From Lithospermum erythrorhizon (lineage: Eukaryota; Streptophyta; Magnoliopsida; Boraginales; Boraginaceae): 64,000 bases of DNA. Shown piece by piece: positions 11,101 to 21,179 of the stretch; the first letter of the stretch is position 1, and every line of letters begins with the position of its first letter. A program made the translations under genes and the position numbers. Where the stretch lies: the NCBI GenBank assembly GCA_019722365.1, contig JADFUC010001285.1:124001-188000 (forward strand). The letters run 5' to 3'. The notes beneath the pieces were generated by a model, which worked only from the letters and a program-made list of their open reading frames with translations, did not search any database and was not told where the DNA came from.

Positions 11101-13080
11101 GGCGGATGATGCCGGTTCATCCTGAGTGGCCGGGATTCCGGAAGTTGTGTTAGAGAACTCTTTAGTAGCATCCTGGAATAATGCTTTCTTCACTGGGCTA
11201 TCTGAGTAAAAAAAGTGGCATATGTAATATTAAAATAAGTACAAATAAAAATTATATTTGCGGAGATAGGTAGAGTATCTTAGCAGTAATGATAGGACAA
11301 CCTGTCTGGATGGAGATATTATCCATTAGACGTTTGAGGGGAGACACCTTCAGTGTGCCTTCGGAAGTGTTGGCAATTGTGGCAGGTGGTAAATCGGGGT
11401 TGGAGTGTTGAGTAGCATCTTCTGATTCCGAGAACACAGTATTGTCAAAGTAAGCAACCAAAAGGAGATGTTTCTGCGTGACCAAAAGGAGATACATTTT
11501 GTCATCGAAGTTGGTTTTCAAGGGATCAAGGTCGTAGCCAGTACCCTGAAAATGTGTCAGTTATGATGAGTGTCGGCGTGAATATTAATGATAGCAGTAA
11601 TATAGAATGCAAACTGACAATACCTTAATAATAGAACGTCTCAGCTCGGACACGTCGCAGCGAAGTGTCTGCTCAGCCACGGATTCAATTGCTCCCACCG
11701 TGATATGACCACTGTGGTGAAAGACATCCATTGATACAAGAGGCCTATAAAAGGAATGGTAATTGGGTAAACTGACTGAACGATAGAGTATACATTTGTC
11801 CTTACGAAGACTTAGTAAAACGTATTTACCTAATTCTGGCTATCACATCCTTGTCGCGCAGTATGCAATGTTACTCAGTACCGGAACGTGCATTAACCTT
11901 GGTGTAGCAGTTGCTACATCCTACATAGTACAAGCGTTGTTCCCAAGGGGTCAGCTGCAGGAACGAACGTGTCCAGAAGTCCCTACACCGAGCACCAATC
12001 GAAGCAGACCAGTTCAGAGGATAATATTCTGACTAATAAACCAGGAAAGTGTAATGAATACCCACCTGTTCAGCAGCTAGTATGTCACCAATGGAGTACC
12101 TTCTAACGAGGTTACGATCAACAAGGTCCTTAGCAAAAGCAATAGAGTAATCGTCGAGTAAACTAGGAAGCTCCATTTCACGGACAGAATCAAACCTACA
12201 TAGTCATGTGTAGTTCACATCTCATATTTAATCAGCTTGCTGTATAATGGAAAGCCAATAGCAGAGATGTGTCATAATAACATACCACAATTTAAGTGCA
12301 TCAATCGTAAAGGAGGTCGAGTTGCTGGCTGACAAAGAGACACCTACGGTGGTAATTAGCATTAGGGGTATCGATTTTATAATAAACGCAAGCTAAAAGA
12401 ATATGTATATATTATGAAGCCATACCATGATATATCTTAGCTTTCAACGGAATAGGTGGCAGCAGCCGCAGTGAGTATAAGTCCTTGATGTTCAACCTGT
12501 TGGTCCCATATGCTGAGTGTTATTGGTTTCCTCTTGTTTACAGGTCAAAAAGGGAAGATCTGGTGATGGATATACACATCACAAATCGAATAAAGCGGGG
12601 AAGTTGTTAACTCCGTGTCCACAAGCGTGAATCGTTGCACACTTCCTTCTCCGAACCTGGTTGTTACGGATTTAGCATTGTCCACCTTTATCAGGATCCC
12701 CAGATGTCTACCAAGTTGTCATTTAAATAAAATGTAAATTGCAAGCATATAAAGAGCATAATAAATGTAGCACATCCAAAACTAAAATAGGTTAATAAAA
12801 CACAAATACATAGATAGCATCTCACCAATTATATCCTCGGGATTACACCGTCAAGGAAATAAAGAAGCACGGGCTGCTGGTCATGCTGAAGGGTAGTCTT
12901 GTACATTATGGGACAGCGTGGCTTCTTTAATCAAAGCATTAGATATGTTGTACACACTATGCAAGTTGAAGATGTTTCCAAGATCCATATACTACCGCTG
13001 CTATGGTGTTCCCCTGCATTTTGGTACATTGTATTAGAGTCGGAAGGATATATTAAAGAGGGAAGGTGTGGGCATCTATC
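11100..13080 (-). pseudogene. RPA70-like (replication protein A large subunit) multi-exon gene remnant
   Basis: Read on the minus strand, pieces come in the order of the RPA1 family: an N-terminal OB-fold piece (GNTIAAVVY, then VYNISNALIKEATLS, near 13025-12900); a second OB-fold with RFGEGSVQRFTLVDTEL (about 12660) and PITLSIWDQQVEHQG (about 12520); IPLKAKIYHG then VSLSASNSTSFTIDALK (about 12450-12300); DYSIAFAKDLVDRNLVRRYS (about 12130); a C-terminal block with LYYVGCSNCYTKVNAR (about 11920), like the family's zinc ribbon; HSGHITVGAIESVAEQTL (about 11700); and a serine/proline-rich tail ending near 11100. Plausible GT-AG junctions separate the pieces. Frame breaks (for example a stop before the zinc-ribbon second half) suggest a pseudogene. 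RPA70 binds single-stranded DNA in replication and repair; shortened RPA-like genes are also known as plant transposon cargo. Confidence 0.6.
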
Positions 13081-13676
13081 TTAAGTTTCAAAGAGGTGTT
13101 AAAATATGCCTCCACAGGAAATCTCCATACATTCTCGATGGAATGAAGATGTCACGGAAAGCTCATCATAACCAACATGCAAGTATCATAATCATCAGCC
13201 AAATAAAAGTCGGTCTGAACACAAATGAGAAACTACAAGGAGAAAGCATTAATGTTGCAGGGTACACAGGAACACATTGTATGAACAAGAAAGACAACTA
13301 TAAATTGGTTAGAACGACATAATAAAGCTGTGATCAAGTAATAAAAGAGCGAACGTAACATGCACAATCAGTCTCCACCAATGGCTGTTCAAAAGTTCAG
13401 AGTCCAGCAAGAAGAAAAGCATATAAGATTGCATTATTTTGTAGGTAATAAATTCAAAGAGGTAATTTCTAATATATATTTTTTATTATCTTGTTTTTGT
13501 AGAAAGTGGTTAAATCAAACACTTTAAAAAGGTAATTATTATATTTTTTATTTTTGTTATTATCTTTAATAATGTAGTTTGATGAATATATGTAATTTAT
13601 TTTTGTTTCTTTTGTTGTAGCGAAATATACATTTAAGTTTCGAAAAGGTAATTTGGTTTTTTTATATTTTTTTAAT

Positions 13677-13800
13677 GTTTGATGTTTATATTAATTAATG
13701 TTTGATGTTTATATGAATTGGATGTTTAACATGTTTGATGTTTATATGAATTCAATGTTTAATATGTTTGATGTTTATATGAATTAATGTTTTATATTTA
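13677..13800 (+). repeat. Tandem ATGTTTGATGTTTATATGAATT repeat
   Basis: About four units of a phrase with core TGTTTGATGTTTATATGAAT, with small variants and a truncated last unit, inside the CACTA element near its right end. Confidence 0.65.
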
Positions 13801-13849
13801 TTTGTAAGATTTGAATGAATTGAGAACGGACAGAATGCAGGCGTCAACT

Positions 13850-14341
13850 GGTTGAAAGTTTTTGCGTCGGTATAGCGTCGGTTTTTGCTAACTTAAAAAA
13901 GAAATTATTTATTCATTAGAGTCAGTTTGGCGTCGAGGTGAAAAAGATATTTTATATAATGTTAGAGTTGGTTTGGCGTCAGGGTGAAAAGTTCTTTACA
14001 TAGTGATAGAGGCGGTATGGCGTTGGGTATAAATAAATTTAAAAGAAATTAATTAAAATGTTGGCATCGGTGTGGAGTCGGTTTTAATTAAATAAAAAAG
14101 ATATCAAATAAGGTTTGGCGTCGGTTTGTACTTAAAGTTTGACCAAGATGTGAAGACGGTATGACGTCGAGTAAGTCCAAAATTTTACGGGCCTAATGTG
14201 TAGTCGGTGTGGCGACGGTGGGGAATTAGCGACGCCCAAAACGTGTCGGTTCGTTACCGTCGCCCAACCGAGGCTAAATGGAGAATAGCGTCGGTGTGGA
14301 GATGGTATCGGGCGTCGCTATTGCTCTATATTCTAGTAGTG
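13850..14341 (-). repeat. CACTA right subterminal repeats and terminal inverted repeat
   Basis: At least eight degenerate copies of a GGCGTCGGTTT/GGTGTGGAGTCGG-type motif in both orientations, ending in the TIR at 14322-14341. Such clusters bind the CACTA-encoded DNA-binding protein in known elements. Confidence 0.7.
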
Positions 14342-14344
14342 TAT

Positions 14345-15710
14345 CGAATAATAAAATGTAAGTTAGTCCCATTTTTTAGGACCAAATCAATAATTAAATC
14401 TTAAAGTGAAGATTGGATCACCTTTAGCCCATTTATTTTTAGCACTTTCTTTTTTAATGTGCAATAATCAGATTGTCGGTATATGATTTCCTTTGTTAAA
14501 ATATGTGAAATCGTCACATTAATTAATCGCGGAATATATATCGATTGGATTTCTTTGTTTTTTATATTGATGGTCACATTAGTTAATGTTTTTATTTTTC
14601 CTTCAAATAAGAATGAAGTAAAATAAATGTATCATAGTGTCATGTATTACCCATTTAACCCCTCCTTACTTTACAACATTCGAAATTAAAATTTAATTTT
14701 TGTTTCTTCTTATAATTGAAAAGGCGGTGGACATAATTGAATAAACGAAAATACAATAACAATGAAATAAGACATATGACAGTGAGCTGTTTTTCTTGCT
14801 TCCATAGTTATTTCTTGAGTAGTTATCATTGTGCATTTATAAAGACCGATTTTAACATTGGACTATTTATAAAATTGTTGTTTGAATTGCTCTTTTGGTT
14901 CATGTGGTAATTTGAACTCTTCATTGCAAATTCTACGTTATTAATTAAAGAAATAATAACATTCATCTTTATATCATTAATTAATAAGTGACATACTATT
15001 TGCTGTATTCAAAAGGTAAATTTAGTTATATTAACTGCCTTTTTATTTAATTTGTGACTAATTATGGAATAACTTTTGAACTTTGATAAAAAAAAAATTA
15101 AAGACAATAATAAATTGTGAAGAGTTGTTATTTGTTATAGTCAAGTATAATAAAGATGAAAAGTTATTGACAGTATAATAAATATTGACTTGAAGAATAG
15201 ATTAACATCAAAAGAGACCCACGAAGGCTAATATATACTCCGTATGTAATTATTAAGTCACGAAATTGAACACAACATTTATTACGAAGTATTCATTATT
15301 CTAATACATATATAATTTATATAATTATTAGTGTTTTTAAAAAAAATAGTTTCATAATATTATTTTTTATATTTTTTGAAAATATAGCTTAATAATAATT
15401 TATGATTGATACCAAAAAGTATAATTAATGACTTTTCTCTCATATGTTTCACTAATACTTAAAAAAATTTCAAATCGCTCGATTCATTAACAACTCCATC
15501 CATAACCAATACAAATTATCATCATGATTACACTTTCACAGTCATTAATGACTGTTACCGAAGGGCTTAAAAAGGAAGGTTATCGTAAATGTCTATCTTC
15601 TATGTGTGATAAAAAAAATAGTGGTGAGTCATACATAAAAATGTTAAATGGACATAAAGATTTAATGGAACATGGTAAGCATGTGGTGATATGGCTATAA
15701 ATTAAACACT
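14345..15710. other. AT-rich intergenic region with a SINE fragment
   Basis: No gene recognised. A short minus-strand match to the family A SINE core (ATATTCCGCGATTAATTAA) lies at about 14520-14545. The rest is AT-rich with poly-A and poly-T tracts. Confidence 0.35.
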
Positions 15711-15712
15711 CG

Positions 15713-16650
15713 TATAGGGTTGTAAATGGCGCAGAAAGTTCGGTTTGATTAGAATATTCGGATCCGAAATGGATTCGGTTGATGTTGGTACCGGAGTTGA
15801 AAGCGTAGGAGTCGAACCTTAAAATGTTATTCGTAGGAAACAATAGCCGGTTAATCATTTCCATTTCAGTTCATTTGTTTGATCGATATAAATATATGGA
15901 CTTTTGGTCCAATAAGCTCTCGGCTTCCACGATCGAATTAAATGTATGACCCGAAAGGTACGTTAATAACCTTTTACCTCACCTTTAGTCCAGTCTTATT
16001 TGGTCAAGTAAATATGATAAAAACCCTTTTAGTCCATTGTCTTATTTGGGTGAATTAAATATATGTTAAAAGCCAAAATCTATTCATTCTTTCACATAGG
16101 CCTCCTCCCTTCCCAAAATCAAACTCTCTCTCTCCCAAATCAATTCTCATACATTTCCGCCCCTCCAAATCGGACACTCCCTTGTTCATCCATAATCTAA
16201 CCTCTGTTCTCCAAAAGCTCCACAATACCAATCCTCCCTGAACCTCCAATCCCAAGCAGTCCCCACTTATACTCCCTCTGCCGCTTAGTAAGCAAAACCA
16301 CCGTAAGCTCCTACAATGAAGACTTCGATGGTGTCATACTGATTTTTATGAGATTTTAGACATACATGTAAAACTTAAGGTTTGAATTGATATTTTAATT
16401 TGTTATTTTTGATTTTTCAATTTTATTAGGTTTTGAATTTGATATTCAATTGTATTTTTGGTTCAATATCAGATTTTATTTACTATTTTGGTTCAATTAT
16501 TTTGGAGTATTATTTTATCATCACCGAACCGAGCTAGTTCGAACCGAATCGAGCCGAATAGTACCCAAAACATGGCATCGAACTCGAGAAGAACCTTAAT
16601 TTTTAAGGCTTGAGGGTTTCATTTTGATTCGGCTCGTTTACAGCCCTACT
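15713..16650. mobile_element. hAT-like terminal-inverted-repeat element, about 0.94 kb
   Basis: The left end TAGGGTTGTAAATGG and the right end, read inwards as TAGGGCTGTAAACGAG, form imperfect inverted termini of the GGGCTGTAAACG type, common in plant hAT-like and related repeats. The flanking 8-mers CACTCGTA and CTCATGTA agree at five of eight positions, a weak target duplication. The interior has CT-rich sequence and GAACCGAATCGAGCCG-like repeats, but no transposase. Confidence 0.4.
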
Positions 16651-16669
16651 CATGTATGTGTCCATGTGA

Positions 16670-17230
16670 GTTGACCCTTTTGTTGGGATGATTAGTGGCC
16701 AATTAATCACCTAAACCTATAGATCTGAACAAAATAATAGTAACGACATAAATGAAATGCGGAAATAAACCAGACACACAGATCTTTATACAGGTGTGAG
16801 TAGGTATGTCCTGTTGTAGCTGCAGAATCCACTAAAATCCAAATCTGGAAGATTGTTACAAAGTTCCTATCAAGCTAAACTCTCAGTTGAGCAATACTTT
16901 ATAACACAGTATTCTCAATTACAAATCTTCTCTCAAGATATAGTTTAGGATGATAACTTTGTGATGAAAAACTGACAGAGAAAGTCTCTTGAGAAATATA
17001 GAAGAGCTAGACCTAATTTGTGTTGAATGAATAATGATAAAATGGTGTTCAAACCTTATTTATCGCCTGATCCGCGCTCTCATCGTGACCTGTCAGTCGT
17101 GACCATAGATCACGATGGAGGTCATGACAGCATTCCCATCGTGAGCTCCATCAGCTCATCGCGACCTCCCCTGTGGTCACGATGGAGGTCACGATAGTGG
17201 CCTTCAAAATCTCTTCACTCCCAACACCAT
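16670..17230. mobile_element. LTR-retrotransposon-like tract with a TCGTGACC motif cluster
   Basis: The phrase GAAATGCGGAAATAAACCAGACACACAGATCTTTATACAGGTG-like (from about 16753) resembles plant Ty1/copia LTR-adjacent sequence; a related phrase occurs near 38640-38760. From about 17078 to 17205 it carries many copies of TCGTGACC/GGTCACGA in both orientations (ATCGTGACCTCC, GGTCACGATGGAGGTCACGA). No coding region or LTR pair identified. Confidence 0.3.
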
Positions 17231-17293
17231 TCAATTTATTTCGCACCACCAATCACTATTTTTTTGGAGTATATTTTCTTCATTTTTTCTTTT

Positions 17294-17447
17294 GGCCAAA
17301 AGGAAAAGTTTCGGAATAAAAATAAGCTTATTTAAATGTGCATTCATTACTATAAATATAAATGATGGCCAAAAGGAAAAGTTTCGGAATAAAAATAAGC
17401 TTATTTAAATGTGCATTTATTACTATAAATAGAAATGATGGCCAAAA
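17294..17447 (+). repeat. 73-bp tandem duplication
   Basis: GGCCAAAAGGAAAAGTTTCG starts at 17294 and again at 17367. The two full units differ at only about two positions, and a third unit begins at 17440 and stops. The high identity points to a recent duplication. Confidence 0.85.
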
Positions 17448-17570
17448 ATGGAATGTAATCATATATTTCAATATCTTTTGAACAAATTTAAATTTGTTTG
17501 AAGATCTAGAGATTTAACATGATCTTTCGGGTTCATTTTAGCTTATAAATTTTTTCGGATAGATGTCTCG

Positions 17571-17790
17571 GGGCATAGCTCAACTGATAAAGAATTAGAG
17601 TGTTAAGTACCGGCACCCTCTCCTCTTCATGCAGTGTGGGTTCGACTCTCATAAGGAGTAACCTTGTATTGAAGTGGTTAAAAGGAAGTCCCCTGATCAA
17701 TTAAAATACATCCCGCAATTAACTCTTCTGTGGTAATTCTAAGACATGGACATCGAGGGGCCGCTAGTGTGACGGTTTCACTGTTTTTGT
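17571..17790 (+). mobile_element. tRNA-derived SINE, family A (fullest copy)
   Basis: The head has a pol III A-box-like GCATAGCTCAACTGATAAAG and, about 60 bp later, a B-box-like GGGTTCGACTC, the spacing of tRNA-derived SINEs. The body contains ACATCCCGCAATTAACTC and GGGGCCGCTAGTGTGACGG, both shared with copies at 3757-3970 and 1905-2040. The tail is T/A-rich. It does not fold as a real tRNA: the anticodon arm and 3' acceptor are not complementary. Confidence 0.55.
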
Positions 17791-17899
17791 AAAACTGGTA
17801 ACAATTAAACAATATATAAAGAATTTTTAGGTGACATTTCATCATATATGATATTTTGAATGTGATTTTTTTTTTCAGAGGGAGAATATTTTATAAGAC

Positions 17900-17975
17900 C
17901 CCTCTGTGGATCCAACCCAAAACCTTTCATATGAGGCTTGGATGATAATCATTAGGCTATAGAAGCCTCCGTTTG
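17900..17975 (-). mobile_element. tRNA-derived SINE fragment, family B
   Basis: On the minus strand an A-box-like TATAGCCTAATGATTATC is followed by a B-box-like GGGTTGGATCC, then GAGGGGTCTTATAAAATATT. The copy at 57450-57525 has the same order (GTGGTTATC, GTTTGAAATCCC, GAGGGTTTTATAAAACATT). It lies head-on to the family A SINE at 17571. Confidence 0.5.
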
Positions 17976-17979
17976 TGAA

Positions 17980-18555
17980 TTTTCTAATTTAGTTACAAGA
18001 GCGATCAAACATGCATTATTTGTGCACATAAGAGGAGAGCTTTCTTCTCCTTTCTACCCGACCGACTTCATTGTCTTAAGAACTCCATTCTTAAAGGGCA
18101 TTTTAGAAAGATTCTGAAACCAAAGACTTATGAGGGACTCACGTTTGATTAATTATTAGTAGTTCTGTAGTTGTCACTTTTTGGAGAAATTGTTTCCTTG
18201 TTTTGATTGAATTAAGGACTCAAATAAACATTCATACTTCCATGGGTTGGGTATGTAGAGGTCACTCCTCAATGCTAATATGAACAAATAGCTAGGAGTA
18301 CTTTTTTTGAATTTATGGCGAAATCATAAATTTTATATAAGGATGATGAATGAACTAATAATAGACAACTATGACACTGAACATGGATAATATCTCGATG
18401 GTAGTTAGCTATGTTCAGGCAAAACAATATGCACTCTGGTAATTCATTAATTCATCAAGATTCCATCTAATTCAAGCTTCATTTTGTTATCTGTTTTCTG
18501 ATAACATTCACAGCAACATATGCATTACATTTAGTCTTGTCAAAACCATAGGATC
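17980..18555. other. 3' flank of the F-box gene
   Basis: No gene recognised. The part next to 18558 should hold the 3'UTR of the minus-strand F-box gene. The rest is ordinary AT-rich intergenic DNA. Confidence 0.35.
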
Positions 18556-18558
18556 TTT

Positions 18559-19803
18559 TCACTCTATCCAATTGATGCTACCAACATGAACAATTGTCTG
18601 AAACAAACTAGGCAATCCTGGAAAAATGACATCCTTGAAAGTTTCCTTATCTGGATCATAAGAAGCAAGAGTACCTCCTTTATACTCCAGCAAGATATCA
18701 CCATTGTCTTGAATGCGAAGAACTCGAACAGGTCTCCTATCCAATACATTTCTCCAGATGCTATGTGCCTGACTTATTATCTCTTGAGAAATTATGTTTG
18801 GAAGATAGTTTCCAACCTTAAACTGCTTCACCCAAGACTCCTTCACATCGTATTCTTTCATGATCCAGATATCTAACCCACCACCGAGTCCTGTAAAAGC
18901 CGGTATACAAACTGATAAGCACCCTCTTAGAGCTGCAAGGTGATAATCGCCTCTGGTAACACACTGGTTCTGATCAGGCATACGAATCTCCCTGAATTCC
19001 TCGTCTGAGATGTCAAATGATACAATTAGCCCGCGGAATACAATTTCATGATCCACCCAATGTAGTCTTCCATTAACTAAAACTACCCCAGTAAGTTGGT
19101 CTAGATTGTAAGGTATAGCTCCAATACTTCTCCATTTTTCCCCACCTAAACTAAATACTTGAACCTCTGACCGCATAAATCTTCTTCCACCGAGTCTACC
19201 AAAACCCCATGGCGAATCCTCCCATACGCCCCCACTAGTTCTTCTACGCGGATCTGGCCAGTAGATTATCTTGATTATTTTGTAGTCCTTCGAAACCGGG
19301 TGACACCCGAATCCAAATAGCAATTTCTGATTCTGGAACACTACAGATTTTGGGAGTTTACTATACATCCTTGTGAAAGGATTATATATGTATATTTGAT
19401 CACTGAAGAGTGAATTAACTAAGCATAATATCCCATCACAGGAACCTATTACACTGAATTCTGGCATATCAGCTGAGAAAGGGGTTTGAATTCTTTTCAC
19501 TCTCTCCTGGTTTTCTTTATCAGGGAATTCCACAAAGTAAATCTCATTATTTAGTGGATAGTCACAGTGTAAAATGAGGCAAGGGTTGTTCTGCTTTGCC
19601 CTGGAAAGGTGCATTTGAATCAAGTCTCTGTCATATGCTGAGTTTTGAAAGGTCTTACAGACAAACCTGAACTGGATGAGAGAAGTTGCTGGTAGTCTAG
19701 ATAATATGTCAATGAGCACTTCTTGTGGCAGGCGTTGAAATACATTTTCCCGTTGTTGATGATCATCTGAATTCTTGTGATTTTCTTTGATATGGAACTC
19801 CAT
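18559..19803 (-). CDS. F-box protein, At3g07870-like, with an F-box-associated (FBA) domain
   Basis: A single-exon gene of 414 codons. The F-box lies at about residues 22-62 (FQRLPQEVLIDILSRLPATS, then FRFVCKTFQN). The C-terminal part has the usual FBA/kelch-type landmarks: GSCDGILCL, YIYNPFTRMYSKLPKS, FGFGCHPVSKDYKII and VNGRLHWV. Such proteins bridge a substrate to SKP1-CUL1 in an SCF ubiquitin ligase; the F-box contacts the SKP1/ASK protein and the C-terminal domain chooses the target. The substrate cannot be told from sequence. Length fits the family (about 390-430 residues) and no break is seen. The start is the only ATG upstream of the F-box in an open frame. Confidence 0.92.
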   Translation of the reverse strand: MEFHIKENHKNSDDHQQRENVFQRLPQEVLIDILSRLPATSLIQFRFVCKTFQNSAYDRDLIQMHLSRAKQNNPCLILHCDYPLNNEIYFVEFPDKENQERVKRIQTPFSADMPEFSVIGSCDGILCLVNSLFSDQIYIYNPFTRMYSKLPKSVVFQNQKLLFGFGCHPVSKDYKIIKIIYWPDPRRRTSGGVWEDSPWGFGRLGGRRFMRSEVQVFSLGGEKWRSIGAIPYNLDQLTGVVLVNGRLHWVDHEIVFRGLIVSFDISDEEFREIRMPDQNQCVTRGDYHLAALRGCLSVCIPAFTGLGGGLDIWIMKEYDVKESWVKQFKVGNYLPNIISQEIISQAHSIWRNVLDRRPVRVLRIQDNGDILLEYKGGTLASYDPDKETFKDVIFPGLPSLFQTIVHVGSINWIE

Positions 19804-20300
19804 AACCTGAGGAGATTATCATAAACCTCAAAGTTAAGCGTCTGTGAATTAGAGTGTCGAGACTCGAGACTCGTAGTAATTTGTGAGACAATTATATGAA
19901 AATCCTATATTACATGCATACTTAAACTATGAAGTGTGGCATTAAAGTCATGGCTCACAAGGTAATGTATTTACAATCTTTTTAAAAGGAAATATTCTTG
20001 TTGAACTGATAAATGACATTAACAAAGCTTGTTGTCCCTTTTGATTGTCATCATCTGTTTCCTATTAAACTGGATTAAAGAAAATATAATACATCAGCCT
20101 GTCAATCTTTGGTTGGATAGGAGAAATATGATCTTTAGTCCTAAGAAAGTAAGAATATGTATATATCCAACTAGCAATAAATATAACAAAGAAGCAATCA
20201 GCAGAAATATTGATACTTCTAAAGCTTATGGACAACAGTAAAATCATGCAGAAGTACATAGAAATGTGACCTTTAGTGTATATTTACATAGAAGTCACTC
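19804..20300. other. Upstream region of the F-box gene
   Basis: No gene recognised; presumed promoter and 5'UTR of the F-box gene. Open frames here are short and lack recognisable motifs. Confidence 0.35.
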
Positions 20301-20316
20301 CCTCAAAGATCGAAAC

Positions 20317-20433
20317 CGCTGGCGGAACTATCAATTTTAAATAACGAATTTATAAAATTTATTTTTAATAATAAAATTATTTTTCAAAAAATTGTGAGGG
20401 GCGATTAGCCCCTACGCCTCAGTTCCTCCAGCA
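20317..20433. mobile_element. Small hAT-like MITE, about 117 bp
   Basis: The termini CGCTGGCGGAACT (left) and, read inwards from the right, TGCTGGAGGAACTGAGG are imperfect inverted repeats around an AT-rich core. The right side also has GGGGCTAATCGCCCCT, a small palindrome. The GCTGGAGGAACT type of end is common in non-autonomous plant hAT elements. Confidence 0.5.
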
Positions 20434-20599
20434 CTAATCAAACTGCTTTGACTGAAAAATGGAGCACATTGTGAAGGCGAAACAATGAGAGGAAAAGAAA
20501 ATCTCTTCATAGAGATTACTGCTCTATTTATATGAATACAGATTGGCAATGATAAGATGAAGTTGTTGTGATCTGATCGTATTTTGGGTTGGCAAATAA

Positions 20600-21166
20600 C
20601 TTCAATATTTGAAATACAAACAAACTAATTAACAGGAGATAAAATAACATGAATTTTACAAAGCCAAATTCAAGTAAGCTGCATCTATGTTGTGACAGAA
20701 AGCCTTTGAGAAGGTGTTGAACCCAAGTGACCTCGGCAGCAATGAGTGATGGAAGCACCTTAGGTTTAAAGATACCATTTTTTGATCAAGTTTGTATAAC
20801 ATGAGGTGGGAAGGATGGTGGACGAATTGGAGGTGAGCCTGAATAAGAGTTTAATGGTGAGGGTGATGATGATGATATCAGAGGAGTGGATGGTAAGGGA
20901 GAACTACAAATAGGAGGATTATGCTCTATAGGAATAGGAGGAGAGGATGAAACAAGTGAGTTTGAGGATATATGAGTCGGAAGAATGGAAGGTAATATGG
21001 ATACAGGTGGACACAATGACACCTGGTGATTAGAGGGAGACATGGGTGGCTTCAAAAAGTATGAGTGGGAGGCAGTGAAGTCAAAATTTGAAGGGAAAAT
21101 GAGGGAATTTGGGTCATGAAAAACAGAATCAAAAGATTTGTAAGGAAATATATCCTTTTCAATCAT
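20600..21166 (-). pseudogene. Ty1/copia polyprotein remnant, internally deleted
   Basis: Read on the minus strand, 21166-20786 has EKDIFPYKSFDSVFHDPNSL then a long S/P-rich stretch. This matches the region after the copia integrase, where DVxFxExxFPF motifs lead into a Pro/Ser linker. Immediately after, near 20758-20690, comes SLIAAEVTWVQHLLKGF, which resembles the end of the copia RNase H domain (AAEVTWLxxLL). The whole reverse transcriptase lies between these in intact elements and is missing, so this copy has a large internal deletion. No LTRs were identified. Confidence 0.6.
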
Positions 21167-21179
21167 AGTTTAGTAGAGT

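Larger units (their letters stand above)
4717..14341 (+). mobile_element. CACTA (En/Spm-type) DNA transposon, about 9.6 kb, non-autonomous
   Basis: The right end read inwards on the minus strand is CACTACTAGAATATAGAGCA. The left end is CTACTAGAATACAGAGCAA at 4717: one mismatch over 19 bases, with the first CA missing. Both ends are flanked by TAT (4714-4716 and 14342-14344), matching the 3-bp target duplication of this superfamily. The right 500 bp is packed with degenerate GCGTCGGT-type subterminal repeats. Inside, from left to right, are a leader, a broken transposase-related gene, a B3-domain reading frame, degenerate repeats, and an antisense RPA70-like gene remnant. I saw no tnp2-type (DDE) transposase frame, so the copy is probably non-autonomous. 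Nested insertion of another element is not excluded. Confidence 0.75.

Noticed and set aside
15580..15864. 94-codon minus-strand ORF
   Set aside because: It straddles the left end of a TIR element and shows no motif.
17571..17650. Possible genuine tRNA gene
   Set aside because: A- and B-box-like motifs are present, but acceptor-stem and anticodon-arm pairing fail and the body continues as a repeat shared with other sites.
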